Positions 7,855-15,649 of a DNA stretch of 64,000 nt are shown in pieces. The translations under genes and the position numbers were made by a program. The stretch comes from TA-20 sp035935115. GTDB taxonomy: Archaea > Thermoproteota > Nitrososphaeria > Nitrososphaerales > Nitrosopumilaceae. Position 1 is the stretch's first letter. Each line of letters opens with the position of its first letter. The DNA is taken from positions 248,001 through 312,000 of the forward strand of contig DASYXK010000021.1 of assembly GCA_035935115.1 (NCBI GenBank). The letters are read 5' to 3'. Under the pieces are notes generated by a model. It searched no databases. It worked only from the letters and a program-made list of their open reading frames with translations, and was not told where the DNA came from.

Positions 7855-8991
7855 GTGGATTACGATGTAATAGTTGCAGGCGGCAGTGTCTCTGGTCTTC
7901 TTTGTGCAAGAGAAATAGCAAGTAATGGTCACAGCGTTTTAGTCATAGAGGAGGATTCAGAAATCGGAACACCTGAGCATTGTGGCGGTCTAGTTAGTAT
8001 CATGGGAATAGATGAGCTTGGAGTAGTACCTATGAGAGCAACTTTTGACAATAAGATAAGATCAGCGTTAATTTTTTCACCTGCAAAAAAGAATTTTTCA
8101 CTTGATGCTAGATCTCAAAAAGTCATAGTTTTAGATAGACGTGAATTTGACAAACAAATTGCACATCAAGCACAAACTAATGGTGCAGAAATTCGTGTCA
8201 GATCATCGCTAAGAGAGATTTTTGACGACGGTATCAAAACTTCAGAGGGCTCACTAAAATGCAAAATTGTTGTTGATGCACGAGGAGTCTCTTCACTTAT
8301 TCAAAAAGATAGAACGGGAATATTGCAATCTGCACAGTACGAAGTGTATGCAGATTGGATTGAAAAAGACAGAATTGAAGTATATTTTGATCAAGAAAAA
8401 TTTCCTGGTTTTTTTGCATGGGTAATTCCAACCAGAAGAGATGAGGCCAAGGTAGGAGTGGCAGGAAAAGGCATCAATGCCGCTGTTGCTCTTGAAAGTT
8501 TTCTCAAAGAAAAGGGAAAACATTCAACGATAAGAAAAGTCTATGCACCAATTTGGATAAAAGGGCCCATACAGAATTTTGTATCAAAAAACATTGTAAC
8601 CATAGGAGATGCGGCAGGACAGTCAAAGCCTACTACTGCTGGAGGAATTTATTCATGTGGTTTTGGCGGCATATTTGCTGGAAGATCCATTTCTAAATTT
8701 TTAGAGTCTGGGAAATCATCTGATCTTCTTGAATATCAAAAAGCATGGACAGATAAATTTGGTCAAGAGTTTGATCATATGCTTCTTGCACGAGGTCTTC
8801 TTGAAAGACTAGACAACAAATCAATTGACAAAATGTTTGAGTCCATAACACCGGAGATTGTAGAAGAGATATCAAAAGAAGGCTCATTTGATTTTCATAC
8901 GATCTCACTTGCCAAGCTGCTTGGTGTGAAAGGCTCAGTCAATGCAATACAGGCAATTTTAGGAAGCGAGTTTAGAAGACTGTTAACATGA
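7855..8991 (+). CDS. Geranylgeranyl reductase family flavoprotein
   Basis: FAD-dependent oxidoreductase of the geranylgeranyl reductase family, which saturates isoprenoid chains of archaeal membrane lipids or quinones. The N-terminal FAD fold is seen in DYDVIVAGGSVSGLLCAREI, then an E-D dinucleotide contact (VLVIEEDSEIG), CGGLVS, and the second FAD motif VTIGDAAGQSKPTTAGGIYS. Start is GTG at 7855, placing the Rossmann strand at the N-terminus as in homologues. 378 aa is normal. Substrate, lipid or menaquinone side chain, cannot be decided; mqnD and a mqnE/mqnC-like gene are 45 kb away. Confidence 0.85.
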   Translation: MDYDVIVAGGSVSGLLCAREIASNGHSVLVIEEDSEIGTPEHCGGLVSIMGIDELGVVPMRATFDNKIRSALIFSPAKKNFSLDARSQKVIVLDRREFDKQIAHQAQTNGAEIRVRSSLREIFDDGIKTSEGSLKCKIVVDARGVSSLIQKDRTGILQSAQYEVYADWIEKDRIEVYFDQEKFPGFFAWVIPTRRDEAKVGVAGKGINAAVALESFLKEKGKHSTIRKVYAPIWIKGPIQNFVSKNIVTIGDAAGQSKPTTAGGIYSCGFGGIFAGRSISKFLESGKSSDLLEYQKAWTDKFGQEFDHMLLARGLLERLDNKSIDKMFESITPEIVEEISKEGSFDFHTISLAKLLGVKGSVNAIQAILGSEFRRLLT

Positions 8992-9046
8992 GAAGAGTTG
9001 TAAATGATAAGTAAGGTATAAATTCGGTTTTTTATCAGCTCTGAAC

Positions 9047-9226
9047 ATGTCATCATCTATCACATTACCAGTCTGCAGCTCATGTCATAGACCTATCATG
9101 CCTAATGATAAATGTGTCAAATTCAATTGCCCTAGCTGTGGCACAGTGCTGATTTGGAGATGTGAAAGTTGCAGGGAAGCTGCCAGAGCCTATAAATGCA
9201 AATCCTGCAATTTTGATGGACCATAG
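9047..9226 (+). CDS. Small zinc-ribbon protein upstream of aEF1B
   Basis: 59 residues with four CxxC knuckles: C10-x2-C13, C28-x2-C31, C39-x2-C42 and C51-x2-C54, enough for two zinc ribbons. It corresponds to the archaeal RNA-binding zinc-ribbon (DUF1610-type, HVO_2753-like) proteins that precede aEF1B in many archaea. The aEF1B ATG at 9231 follows its stop by 4 bp, so the pair is an operon linked to translation. Confidence 0.85.
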   Translation: MSSSITLPVCSSCHRPIMPNDKCVKFNCPSCGTVLIWRCESCREAARAYKCKSCNFDGP

Positions 9227-9230
9227 AAAA

Positions 9231-9512
9231 ATGGCACGTCTTTTACTTCGAGCAAAAATTCTTCCAACAGATACTGAAATAGATCTAGATACAGTTGCAA
9301 AAAAGATCGCATCTACATTAAAAGATGGAATACAGCTTTCAAAATATACAAAAGAGCCATTAGCTTTTGGCCTCTACTTTATTAGTGCAGAATTCTCTTT
9401 GGAAGATAAGGATGGGCAGATGGACTCACTTGAAAACACCGTCAAGGCAATAGAAGGCGTAGGAGAGTTTGAAGTCCTTGGAGCAAGCAGAGCATCTGTA
9501 GATGTAAAGTAG
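9231..9512 (+). CDS. ef1b: Translation elongation factor 1-beta (aEF1B)
   Basis: Guanine nucleotide exchange factor for aEF1A. The ATG at 9231 gives MARLLLRAKILPTDTEIDLD, the normal family N-terminus, and 93 residues; a frame extension to 9162 only overlaps the zinc-ribbon gene. Conserved KEPLAFGLYFISAEFSLED and AIEGVGEFEVLGASR are present. Sits between the zinc-ribbon gene and cdc48 in one tight operon. Confidence 0.94.
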   Translation: MARLLLRAKILPTDTEIDLDTVAKKIASTLKDGIQLSKYTKEPLAFGLYFISAEFSLEDKDGQMDSLENTVKAIEGVGEFEVLGASRASVDVK

Positions 9513-9520
9513 GTGTTATT

Positions 9521-11692
9521 TTGACACGTAAAGACGAACCGCTTCAAATGCGTGTTGGCGAAGCAAAACAAAGAGATGTAGGAAAAAGACGAGCTCGCAT
9601 TGAACCAGAAGCTATGGAATATTTGCGAGTAGAACCTGGCGACATGGTAGAAATTGTCGGTAAGAGATCAAGTTGTGCAATAGTGTGGCCAACAGATGAC
9701 GATAACAAAGCTCCAGATATGATCAGAATTGACGGCCAGACAAGAAAGAATGTAGGTATTGGAATTAATGACATTGTCAATGTAAAAAAGATTGTAGCAA
9801 AACCTGCAAAAAGTGTAGTACTCATGCCAGTAAATGGAAACGTTACAGTAGACAAAGAATTTACTGATTTTGTAAAAAATAGACTCAAAGGTCTACCGCT
9901 TTCTGAAGGCGATGAAATCTCGGTAATGATTCTTGGTAACTCGATGGACTTTAAGATTCACAAAATATCGCCCAAGACAGTTGTGAAGATAGAACGTGCC
10001 ACAACTCTTACAATTCTAACTGAGACATCTGTTGACAAGAAATTACGGGTAACCTATGAAGAGATAGGAGGATTAAAGACACAAACAAAAAGGATGAGAG
10101 AAATTGTCGAGCTACCATTACGACACCCCGAAGTATTTCAAACGTTTGGCATAGAACCACATAGTGGAATTTTGTTATATGGTCCACCCGGATGTGGAAA
10201 GACTTTGATTGCCAAAGTACTTGCAAGTGAATCAGAGGCAAACTTTTACTCCATAAATGGACCTGAAATAATGAACAAGTATTATGGAGAAACAGAAGCT
10301 AGACTCCGGGACATATTCAAAGAAGCAAAAGAAAATTCTCCAAGTGTAATATTTATTGATGAAATTGATGCTATTGCTCCAAAAAGAGAAGAAGCATACG
10401 GCGATGTAGAAAAAAGAGTAGTTGCACAGCTTTTAGCTTTGATGGATGGACTCACAGACAGAGGAAATGTCATTGTACTTGGTGCAACAAATAGACCAGA
10501 GAGTGTAGATCCAGCATTAAGAAGACCTGGAAGATTCGATAGAGAAATTGAAATTTCTGTACCAAACGTAGATGGAAGATTAGAGATACTTCATATTCAC
10601 ACAAGAGGAATGCCGCTTGATGAAGATGTAGATTTGAAAATACTTTCAGCAGAACTCCACGGCTACACTGGAGCAGATATCAAGTCATTGTGTAGAGAAG
10701 CAGCAATGAAAGCACTTAGAAACTATTTGCCAGAAATAGATATGGAGACAGAAAAAATTTCGGCAGAAATTTTACAATCAATGAGAATTCGTTTACAAGA
10801 CTTTTACGATGCAATGCATGAGATCGTGCCTACTGCCATGAGAGAATTCTATGTAGAAAGTCCAAAGATTTGGTGGAAAGATGTAGGCGGACTAGATGAT
10901 GCAAAAAGAACATTACATGACAACTTGATTATGGCAATAAAAGAACCTGCAAAATTCCAAAAAATGGGAATCAAGCCTCCAAAGGGTGCATTACTTTATG
11001 GCCCGCCGGGATGTGGAAAAACACTCCTAGCAAGATCACTTGCAACTGAAGGAGGAGCTAACATGATTCTTGTGAGAGGCCCAGAAATTTTATCAAAATG
11101 GGTAGGAGAATCTGAAAAAGCAATTAGAGATATATTCAGAAAAGCAAAGGCATCTTCTCCATGTATTGTAATTTTTGATGAGCTTGATTCTTTTGCTAGA
11201 GCAAAATCCATGGAAGATGGTGGTACTGGAGAGAGGCTTTTGAGTCAGCTTTTAACAGAGATGGAAGACGGTGGAGCGTCTAGAGTTATTGTACTTGGTA
11301 TTTCAAACAGACCTGATTTGATAGATACCTCTCTTTTAAGACCTGGAAGACTAGATCTTATTTTATTCATACCAGCCCCAGATGAAAAAGGCAGATTAGA
11401 GATAATCAAAATACTAACACGCACCATGCCTCTTTCTGGAGACGTAGATTTGAAAGAAATTGCAGTAGCGACAAAGAATTACAGCGGAGCAGACCTTGTT
11501 GCAATATGTAGAGAAGCTGCGGTACATGCAATGCAAAATGATTCTGCCAAGATAGGTAGTGCAGATTTTGCAGCCGCGTTAAAGCTTGTCAAACCTTCCA
11601 TAACAAAAAGTGTAGATGAATGGTATGGTACAATAAAAGAGAATATATCATACGCCATACCAAAACCAATCGATAAGACATTTTACGGTTAG
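9521..11692 (+). CDS. CDC48/VAT-type AAA ATPase
   Basis: Double-ring AAA+ unfoldase. N-domain (residues 1-185, double-psi barrel with RRARIEPEAMEYLRVEPGDM), D1 with Walker A GPPGCGKT at 221-228 and Walker B DEIDA from 280, D2 with GPPGCGKT at 494-501 and DELDS from 553; arginine-finger regions RRPGRFDREIEI and RPGRLDLILFIP are present. The last three residues, FYG, match the HbYX proteasome-docking motif, suggesting it feeds substrates to a 20S proteasome (inference). The start is TTG at 9521; an ATG at 9548 is the alternative. Followed 3 bp later by a small gene. Confidence 0.95.
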   Translation: MTRKDEPLQMRVGEAKQRDVGKRRARIEPEAMEYLRVEPGDMVEIVGKRSSCAIVWPTDDDNKAPDMIRIDGQTRKNVGIGINDIVNVKKIVAKPAKSVVLMPVNGNVTVDKEFTDFVKNRLKGLPLSEGDEISVMILGNSMDFKIHKISPKTVVKIERATTLTILTETSVDKKLRVTYEEIGGLKTQTKRMREIVELPLRHPEVFQTFGIEPHSGILLYGPPGCGKTLIAKVLASESEANFYSINGPEIMNKYYGETEARLRDIFKEAKENSPSVIFIDEIDAIAPKREEAYGDVEKRVVAQLLALMDGLTDRGNVIVLGATNRPESVDPALRRPGRFDREIEISVPNVDGRLEILHIHTRGMPLDEDVDLKILSAELHGYTGADIKSLCREAAMKALRNYLPEIDMETEKISAEILQSMRIRLQDFYDAMHEIVPTAMREFYVESPKIWWKDVGGLDDAKRTLHDNLIMAIKEPAKFQKMGIKPPKGALLYGPPGCGKTLLARSLATEGGANMILVRGPEILSKWVGESEKAIRDIFRKAKASSPCIVIFDELDSFARAKSMEDGGTGERLLSQLLTEMEDGGASRVIVLGISNRPDLIDTSLLRPGRLDLILFIPAPDEKGRLEIIKILTRTMPLSGDVDLKEIAVATKNYSGADLVAICREAAVHAMQNDSAKIGSADFAAALKLVKPSITKSVDEWYGTIKENISYAIPKPIDKTFYG

Positions 11693-11695
11693 AAT

Positions 11696-12016
11696 ATGAC
11701 AATACCATTCAAAAATAAATTATATGAGATGATAAAGGAATCAGGATCCATAACAGATTCGGAACTTTCAAAGTTGTTAATCAAAGAAGGAATTTCAATT
11801 CCAGAAGATGAGTTCAATAAGACATTGCTTAGCTTGGAAATTTATGGGCTCATCAAGGTAAGCTGGCTCACAAAAGAACAACGTCGAATAGAAATAGTAG
11901 AAAAAGAAAATGAGGTTGATGAAATAGAGCAACAAAGTAGAGAAAAATTAGAACGCGATTATGAAGCTGGATTTCCCGGTGTTGATCAAGAACAAGAGAT
12001 CCCAGAAGAAGTGTAA
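11696..12016 (+). CDS. Winged-helix-like hypothetical protein
   Basis: 106 residues. The N-terminal 65 (FKNKLYEMIKESGSITDSEL, then SLEIYGLIKVSWLTKEQRRI) have the helix-turn-helix-wing order of a winged helix, followed by a very acidic Glu/Gln tail. It begins 3 bp after cdc48 and is surely cotranscribed, so it may be an adaptor or regulator for that ATPase; this is inference. No precise family recognised. Confidence 0.65.
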   Translation: MTIPFKNKLYEMIKESGSITDSELSKLLIKEGISIPEDEFNKTLLSLEIYGLIKVSWLTKEQRRIEIVEKENEVDEIEQQSREKLERDYEAGFPGVDQEQEIPEEV

Positions 12017-12040
12017 AATAATTTTTTAAAATAAGTTATT

Positions 12041-13015
12041 TTATTTAAAAACTGGAAAGTGAAATGCTGCATCCAGTGCTATTCCAACAAATATTATTGT
12101 AAGATAAGGCGCAGTAACCTTGTATGCTTTCCAAGCAAATTCTGAAGTAGGTGTTTTTGTAAGTTTGTAATGATATACTAGCATCAGGCTACCCGATATT
12201 GCAGCTATTACAAGATACACGTATCCTAGTCCAAACGCAACTAATGTCAGAGAATATGGTAATAGGATGGCAGTATTTACTAAAATATACTTTGACGTTC
12301 TTTGCATTCCAATTAAAACAGGAAGCATTGGTACCTTGGCTTCTGCATAATCATCTTTTATTTTCATTGCAAGACACCAAAAGTGAGACGGTGTCCAGAC
12401 AAATACCAAAACTCCCACAAGAGCTCCCAGCATATCCATAGAACCAGTTGCAGCAGACCAACCTGCCATAGATGCAGCACTTCCTGCAAACCCACCGATA
12501 ACAATATTTGAAGAATTTCTTCGCTTAAGCCATGCGGTATAAACAATCACATAGAAAAATATTCCAAGTGCGATAAAAAATGTAGAAAGCGGATTTAGGG
12601 CAAACCATGCATAAATCACAGAAATTGAACTAACTATCAATCCATACAACAAGACACTTTTTGCAGACATTTTTCCAGAAGGAATAGGTCTTGTGCTAGT
12701 TCGTTTCATCAAGGGATCGATGTCTTTATCATAATAGTGATTTAGTGCACTAGAACCAGCAGAAGAAAGTGACCCAGCTATGATAATATGCAAAAGACTC
12801 CAATAGTTTAGTTCAGGCCCTATCAATTTACTAGCAGCATACATTGATGTCACTGCTGTAATTACAAGAAGAATAACGATACGAGGTTTAGATATTTCCA
12901 GTATTTCTTTTAATCCCAATACCTCTGTTAGCGGTTTTGCTGGGAATTTAATTTCTTCGAAGTTTGCCAACAGATACTCAAAAGGATTAATTATCTCACT
13001 AATTGGAAGTACCAC
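12041..13015 (-). CDS. ctaB: Protohaem IX farnesyltransferase (haem O synthase)
   Basis: UbiA-family prenyltransferase that farnesylates haem b to haem O for the terminal oxidase. Visible are the family's first helix with SKPRIVILLVITAV, the Mg-prenyl-diphosphate motif NHYYDKDIDPLMKRT, the second Asp site KDDYAEAKVPMLPV, and about nine membrane helices. The GTG at 13015 gives 324 residues with a 35-residue leader; a TTG at 12919 (before GLKEILEISKPR) gives 292 residues closer to the family norm, and a TATA-like AT stretch at 12945-12954 would suit it. Divergent from the cupredoxin gene, with 2 bp between the outermost start codons. Confidence 0.9.
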   Translation of the reverse strand: MVLPISEIINPFEYLLANFEEIKFPAKPLTEVLGLKEILEISKPRIVILLVITAVTSMYAASKLIGPELNYWSLLHIIIAGSLSSAGSSALNHYYDKDIDPLMKRTSTRPIPSGKMSAKSVLLYGLIVSSISVIYAWFALNPLSTFFIALGIFFYVIVYTAWLKRRNSSNIVIGGFAGSAASMAGWSAATGSMDMLGALVGVLVFVWTPSHFWCLAMKIKDDYAEAKVPMLPVLIGMQRTSKYILVNTAILLPYSLTLVAFGLGYVYLVIAAISGSLMLVYHYKLTKTPTSEFAWKAYKVTAPYLTIIFVGIALDAAFHFPVFK

Positions 13016-13017
13016 AA

Positions 13018-14127
13018 ATGAGTGACTGGGATCTAATGATGCCTGGCATGGGCCTCACTGCCATAGGCCTTGCGGGAGTTTTCTTGTCTTATCTTGGAAT
13101 TGCAAATACATTCCTCACTGGAATGCAGGCGCTTTCAGGACTTACAATGTTTATCGGGTTAGTATTTTTATCTGCAGGAATCCTAAGTGGCGGAGTATCA
13201 ACAAGCAATCGTGCAAAAGCTACTACTTTGGTTATTTTTGGCATATCTGGTTCCATCGGAGCATTTGCCCTAAGTCAAAATACCAACGTCACATCATTAC
13301 CAAGATTTGTCGGAGTTTTACTTATCATAATCATACCTACGGTTGTCATAGCATTTACTGCAATGAGAATGTCACAATACCTCAAACCAATATCTGTAAT
13401 ATTTTTACTGGCTATGGCAGTGGGAATTATTTCATACAGCGCTTTAGGATTCATAGGTCCGGGAGCTCAATTTTCACTACAGCCAGCCACAGTAAAAAAT
13501 GAGACAGCAACAAATGTGGCGCCCACTCCAAACGTACCCATAGTACCAGTAACTATACTTTTGAATGCGTCAATCAAAGGTAATCCGAATTATCAACCTA
13601 ATACTGTTACGGCTGAAAAAGGCAACATAATTGAATGGAAAAATAACGACAAGGCGGTACATACAGTAACAAGTGCGTCTGATGCTGGTGCAACATTTGA
13701 TTCATCTTTAATAAAAGGTGGAGAAACATACCGACTTGATACTTCAAAATTAAATGAAACAGAATATGATTACATGTGTACAGTACATCCCTTTATGACC
13801 GGCAAGATAATGATCACTGCACCACAAAAACCAATCATTACAAATGTAACAATTGTATCTGGTGCATCAACACAAAGTGCTGGCCAGAAATATTTTGATC
13901 CAGCAGACATGTCAATAAAGGTTGGCACCACCGTAGTTTGGACTAACAAAGATTCAGCAGCACATACTGTTACAAGCGGAAACCCAAGTGCAGGCCCATC
14001 AGGAACGTTTGACTCTGGATTAATAAAAGCAGGAAACACATTCCAATACAAATTTAGTTCCGCCGGTACAACAGAATATTTCTGCACAATACATCCTTGG
14101 ATGACAGGAAAAGTTACAGTAGGATAA
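13018..14127 (+). CDS. Membrane-anchored double cupredoxin (plastocyanin-like)
   Basis: Four or five N-terminal membrane helices (residues about 5-145) followed by two extracytoplasmic blue-copper domains. Both have complete type-1 ligands: His215, Cys254, His257, Met260 (CTVHPFM) and His316, Cys356, His359, Met362 (CTIHPWM), with the short amicyanin-like C-x2-H-x2-M loop. It is therefore a likely electron carrier at the outer membrane face, replacing cytochrome c as is usual in Thaumarchaeota. Its neighbour ctaB points to the haem-copper oxidase branch (inference). Start taken at ATG 13018; an upstream in-frame TTG at 13003 is not needed. Confidence 0.9.
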   Translation: MSDWDLMMPGMGLTAIGLAGVFLSYLGIANTFLTGMQALSGLTMFIGLVFLSAGILSGGVSTSNRAKATTLVIFGISGSIGAFALSQNTNVTSLPRFVGVLLIIIIPTVVIAFTAMRMSQYLKPISVIFLLAMAVGIISYSALGFIGPGAQFSLQPATVKNETATNVAPTPNVPIVPVTILLNASIKGNPNYQPNTVTAEKGNIIEWKNNDKAVHTVTSASDAGATFDSSLIKGGETYRLDTSKLNETEYDYMCTVHPFMTGKIMITAPQKPIITNVTIVSGASTQSAGQKYFDPADMSIKVGTTVVWTNKDSAAHTVTSGNPSAGPSGTFDSGLIKAGNTFQYKFSSAGTTEYFCTIHPWMTGKVTVG

Positions 14128-14130
14128 ACT

Positions 14131-14538
14131 TTGCAAAAAAGCGTAGTGCTTTTACAAAATCACATAGAGATTCTTACCAACCACGCAAACAAAAACATTC
14201 CAAATGAGTCATGCGCAATTTTATTTGGTAAAATTGAAAACGAAATCTTTGATGTAAAAGATATTTTTTTGACAAAAAATACAGAAGATTCACCGGTCAA
14301 CTTTACAATATCTAATGATGAGTTATTAGCAGCTTATAGCGAAGCAGAAAAAAGAAAACTAGAAGTAATTGGAATTTTCCACTCTCATCCAGATTCTACA
14401 GCATACCCGTCTTTGACAGACAAGAAATACATGGAGATAAATCCAGTTCCATGGGTCATCTTTTCTAACAAAAATAAAGAATTCAAGGCATATATTTTTG
14501 AGTCAGAAATTATGTCAGTATCATTAGAAATAAAGTAG
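14131..14538 (+). CDS. JAMM/MPN+ metalloprotease (Rpn11/JAB1-like)
   Basis: Zinc isopeptidase fold of 135 residues with every metal and catalytic residue: Glu26 (NESCAILFG), His84 and His86 of FHSHPDSTAYPS, Ser94 and Asp97 (SLTD). Archaeal relatives cleave ubiquitin-like SAMP conjugates or mature MoaD/ThiS-type sulphur carriers. Start is TTG at 14131, 3 bp after the cupredoxin stop, so the two are cotranscribed though functionally unlinked as far as can be seen. Confidence 0.88.
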   Translation: MQKSVVLLQNHIEILTNHANKNIPNESCAILFGKIENEIFDVKDIFLTKNTEDSPVNFTISNDELLAAYSEAEKRKLEVIGIFHSHPDSTAYPSLTDKKYMEINPVPWVIFSNKNKEFKAYIFESEIMSVSLEIK

Positions 14539-14540
14539 AA

Positions 14541-14639
14541 TTATTTGTGGATGTTTTTTTTGTGTCTTTCCAAGTGCTCTTTATCGAAAAACGTAGCGTC
14601 GCATTCTTTGCATTTGAGTTGAGTTTTAAAGCCCCACAA
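14541..14639 (-). CDS. Micro C2H2 zinc-finger protein (32 aa)
   Basis: A TTG-initiated frame encodes 32 residues with one textbook classical zinc finger: C10-x2-C13-x3-F17-x5-L23-x2-H26-x4-H31, then a Lys and stop. The codon before the TTG is a stop, so no longer version exists here. The perfect fit to the C2H2 consensus, including the hydrophobic core positions, argues that it is real despite its size. Converges with the JAMM gene. Confidence 0.55.
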   Translation of the reverse strand: MWGFKTQLKCKECDATFFDKEHLERHKKNIHK

Positions 14640-14686
14640 TCACCGTTACATACGAGTAGGTTGCGTAAAAGGATACCGTAAATCAT

Positions 14687-15073
14687 TTAGATGCTAAAAG
14701 TAACCATCATGCCGTCAGGTACATTTTTTAGAAATTTCTTATCAGTGTTCTTGATTCTTCCTATTACATTTACAGGTGAATAGGGTTTGATCTCATCTTT
14801 TTTTCCTATTGGTGTGAGCCCAAAAAAAAGGCATATTGCTTTTCCTGTTGGCCAATAGGCAACATCCATTAAATCCACCAAGGATTTTGCATTCTCTGCA
14901 CCTATTGTAACAGGAGTTTCATTGGTGTAGAGCTCTTCTCCCCAGGAGTTTATTTTTACATCAAGTGGCAGACATTTAAGAAAAGAGGACACTGTCTTTG
15001 GTGCCAATTCATCATCTATTTCTAAATCAATGGTCTTTATTTTAGGAATATTCAGTTTAACCCTATGGATCAA
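14687..15073 (-). CDS. Cyclophilin-like domain protein
   Basis: 128 residues matching the prokaryotic cyclophilin-like family (TM1367/DUF3830-like): DDELAPKTVSSFLKCLPLDV, WGEELYTNETPVTIG, DVAYWPTGKAICLFFGLTPI and PYSPVNVIGRIK. The fold is a small cyclophilin barrel; peptidyl-prolyl isomerase activity is unproven in this family. Transcribed divergently from the DUF2024 gene. Confidence 0.78.
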   Translation of the reverse strand: MIHRVKLNIPKIKTIDLEIDDELAPKTVSSFLKCLPLDVKINSWGEELYTNETPVTIGAENAKSLVDLMDVAYWPTGKAICLFFGLTPIGKKDEIKPYSPVNVIGRIKNTDKKFLKNVPDGMMVTFSI

Positions 15074-15124
15074 CAGCCGATCTTGTGATTTAGATTAAAT
15101 ATCCCTTCTCAGAATTGTCAAAAT

Positions 15125-15382
15125 ATGGACATTCACGTATACGATACATATGTAGAGGCTAAGGACGGCCACACCATGCACTTTGATGTTATTACCGATG
15201 TCAAAGACCACAAAAAGGCTATAGAGTATGCAAAACAATGGCTAAAATCAGTTGGGGAGGGAGATGCAGCTGTTTCAACAGAAGAATGCCAATTTTGTCA
15301 CACTCAAGGAGCTCCAGAACCAATAGCAGAACAAATCCGTAAAAATGGATATTTCATCCAAAAGATGGAAGGCTGCCCATAA
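15125..15382 (+). CDS. DUF2024 family protein
   Basis: 85 residues beginning MDIHVYDTYVEAKDGHTMHF, with CQFCHTQGAPEPIAEQI and a final YFIQKMEGCP. This is the compact DUF2024 fold known from bacteria and archaea, of unknown function. The CxxCH and terminal Cys could bind a metal. ATG at 15125 gives the family's usual start. Confidence 0.8.
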   Translation: MDIHVYDTYVEAKDGHTMHFDVITDVKDHKKAIEYAKQWLKSVGEGDAAVSTEECQFCHTQGAPEPIAEQIRKNGYFIQKMEGCP

Positions 15383-15438
15383 ACTCTTTTTTAATTTTTA
15401 ACTTTTTCTAACAAAGTCTTTTTAGAACAGTCACATAA

Positions 15439-15648
15439 ATGAAAAACATGGACAAACCTAAAGTCACATACAATAGATTAACCGTAGAAGGAGAAATACA
15501 AACTCAATGGATATGTGGTTGCTTTGAAACCGTGGATGGTTTTTTCAAGTTCTGTTCTGAACACAACAATGCAATGAGAAAAACAATAGAGGCACAAATA
15601 GATGAGCTTGACATGACACTCGTTGTTGACGAAAAAAAATCAGATTAA
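15439..15648 (+). CDS. Hypothetical small protein
   Basis: 69 residues, no recognised family. It has three cysteines (WICGCFETVDGFFKFCSEH) that with His could bind zinc, then an acidic helix. Internal ATG at 15448 is an alternative start. Converges with hppA, whose stop is 1 bp away. Confidence 0.6.
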   Translation: MKNMDKPKVTYNRLTVEGEIQTQWICGCFETVDGFFKFCSEHNNAMRKTIEAQIDELDMTLVVDEKKSD

Positions 15649-15649
15649 T

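Noticed and set aside
9162..9230. N-terminal extension of aEF1B
   Set aside because: It overlaps the zinc-ribbon gene; the ATG at 9231 gives the family's normal N-terminus.
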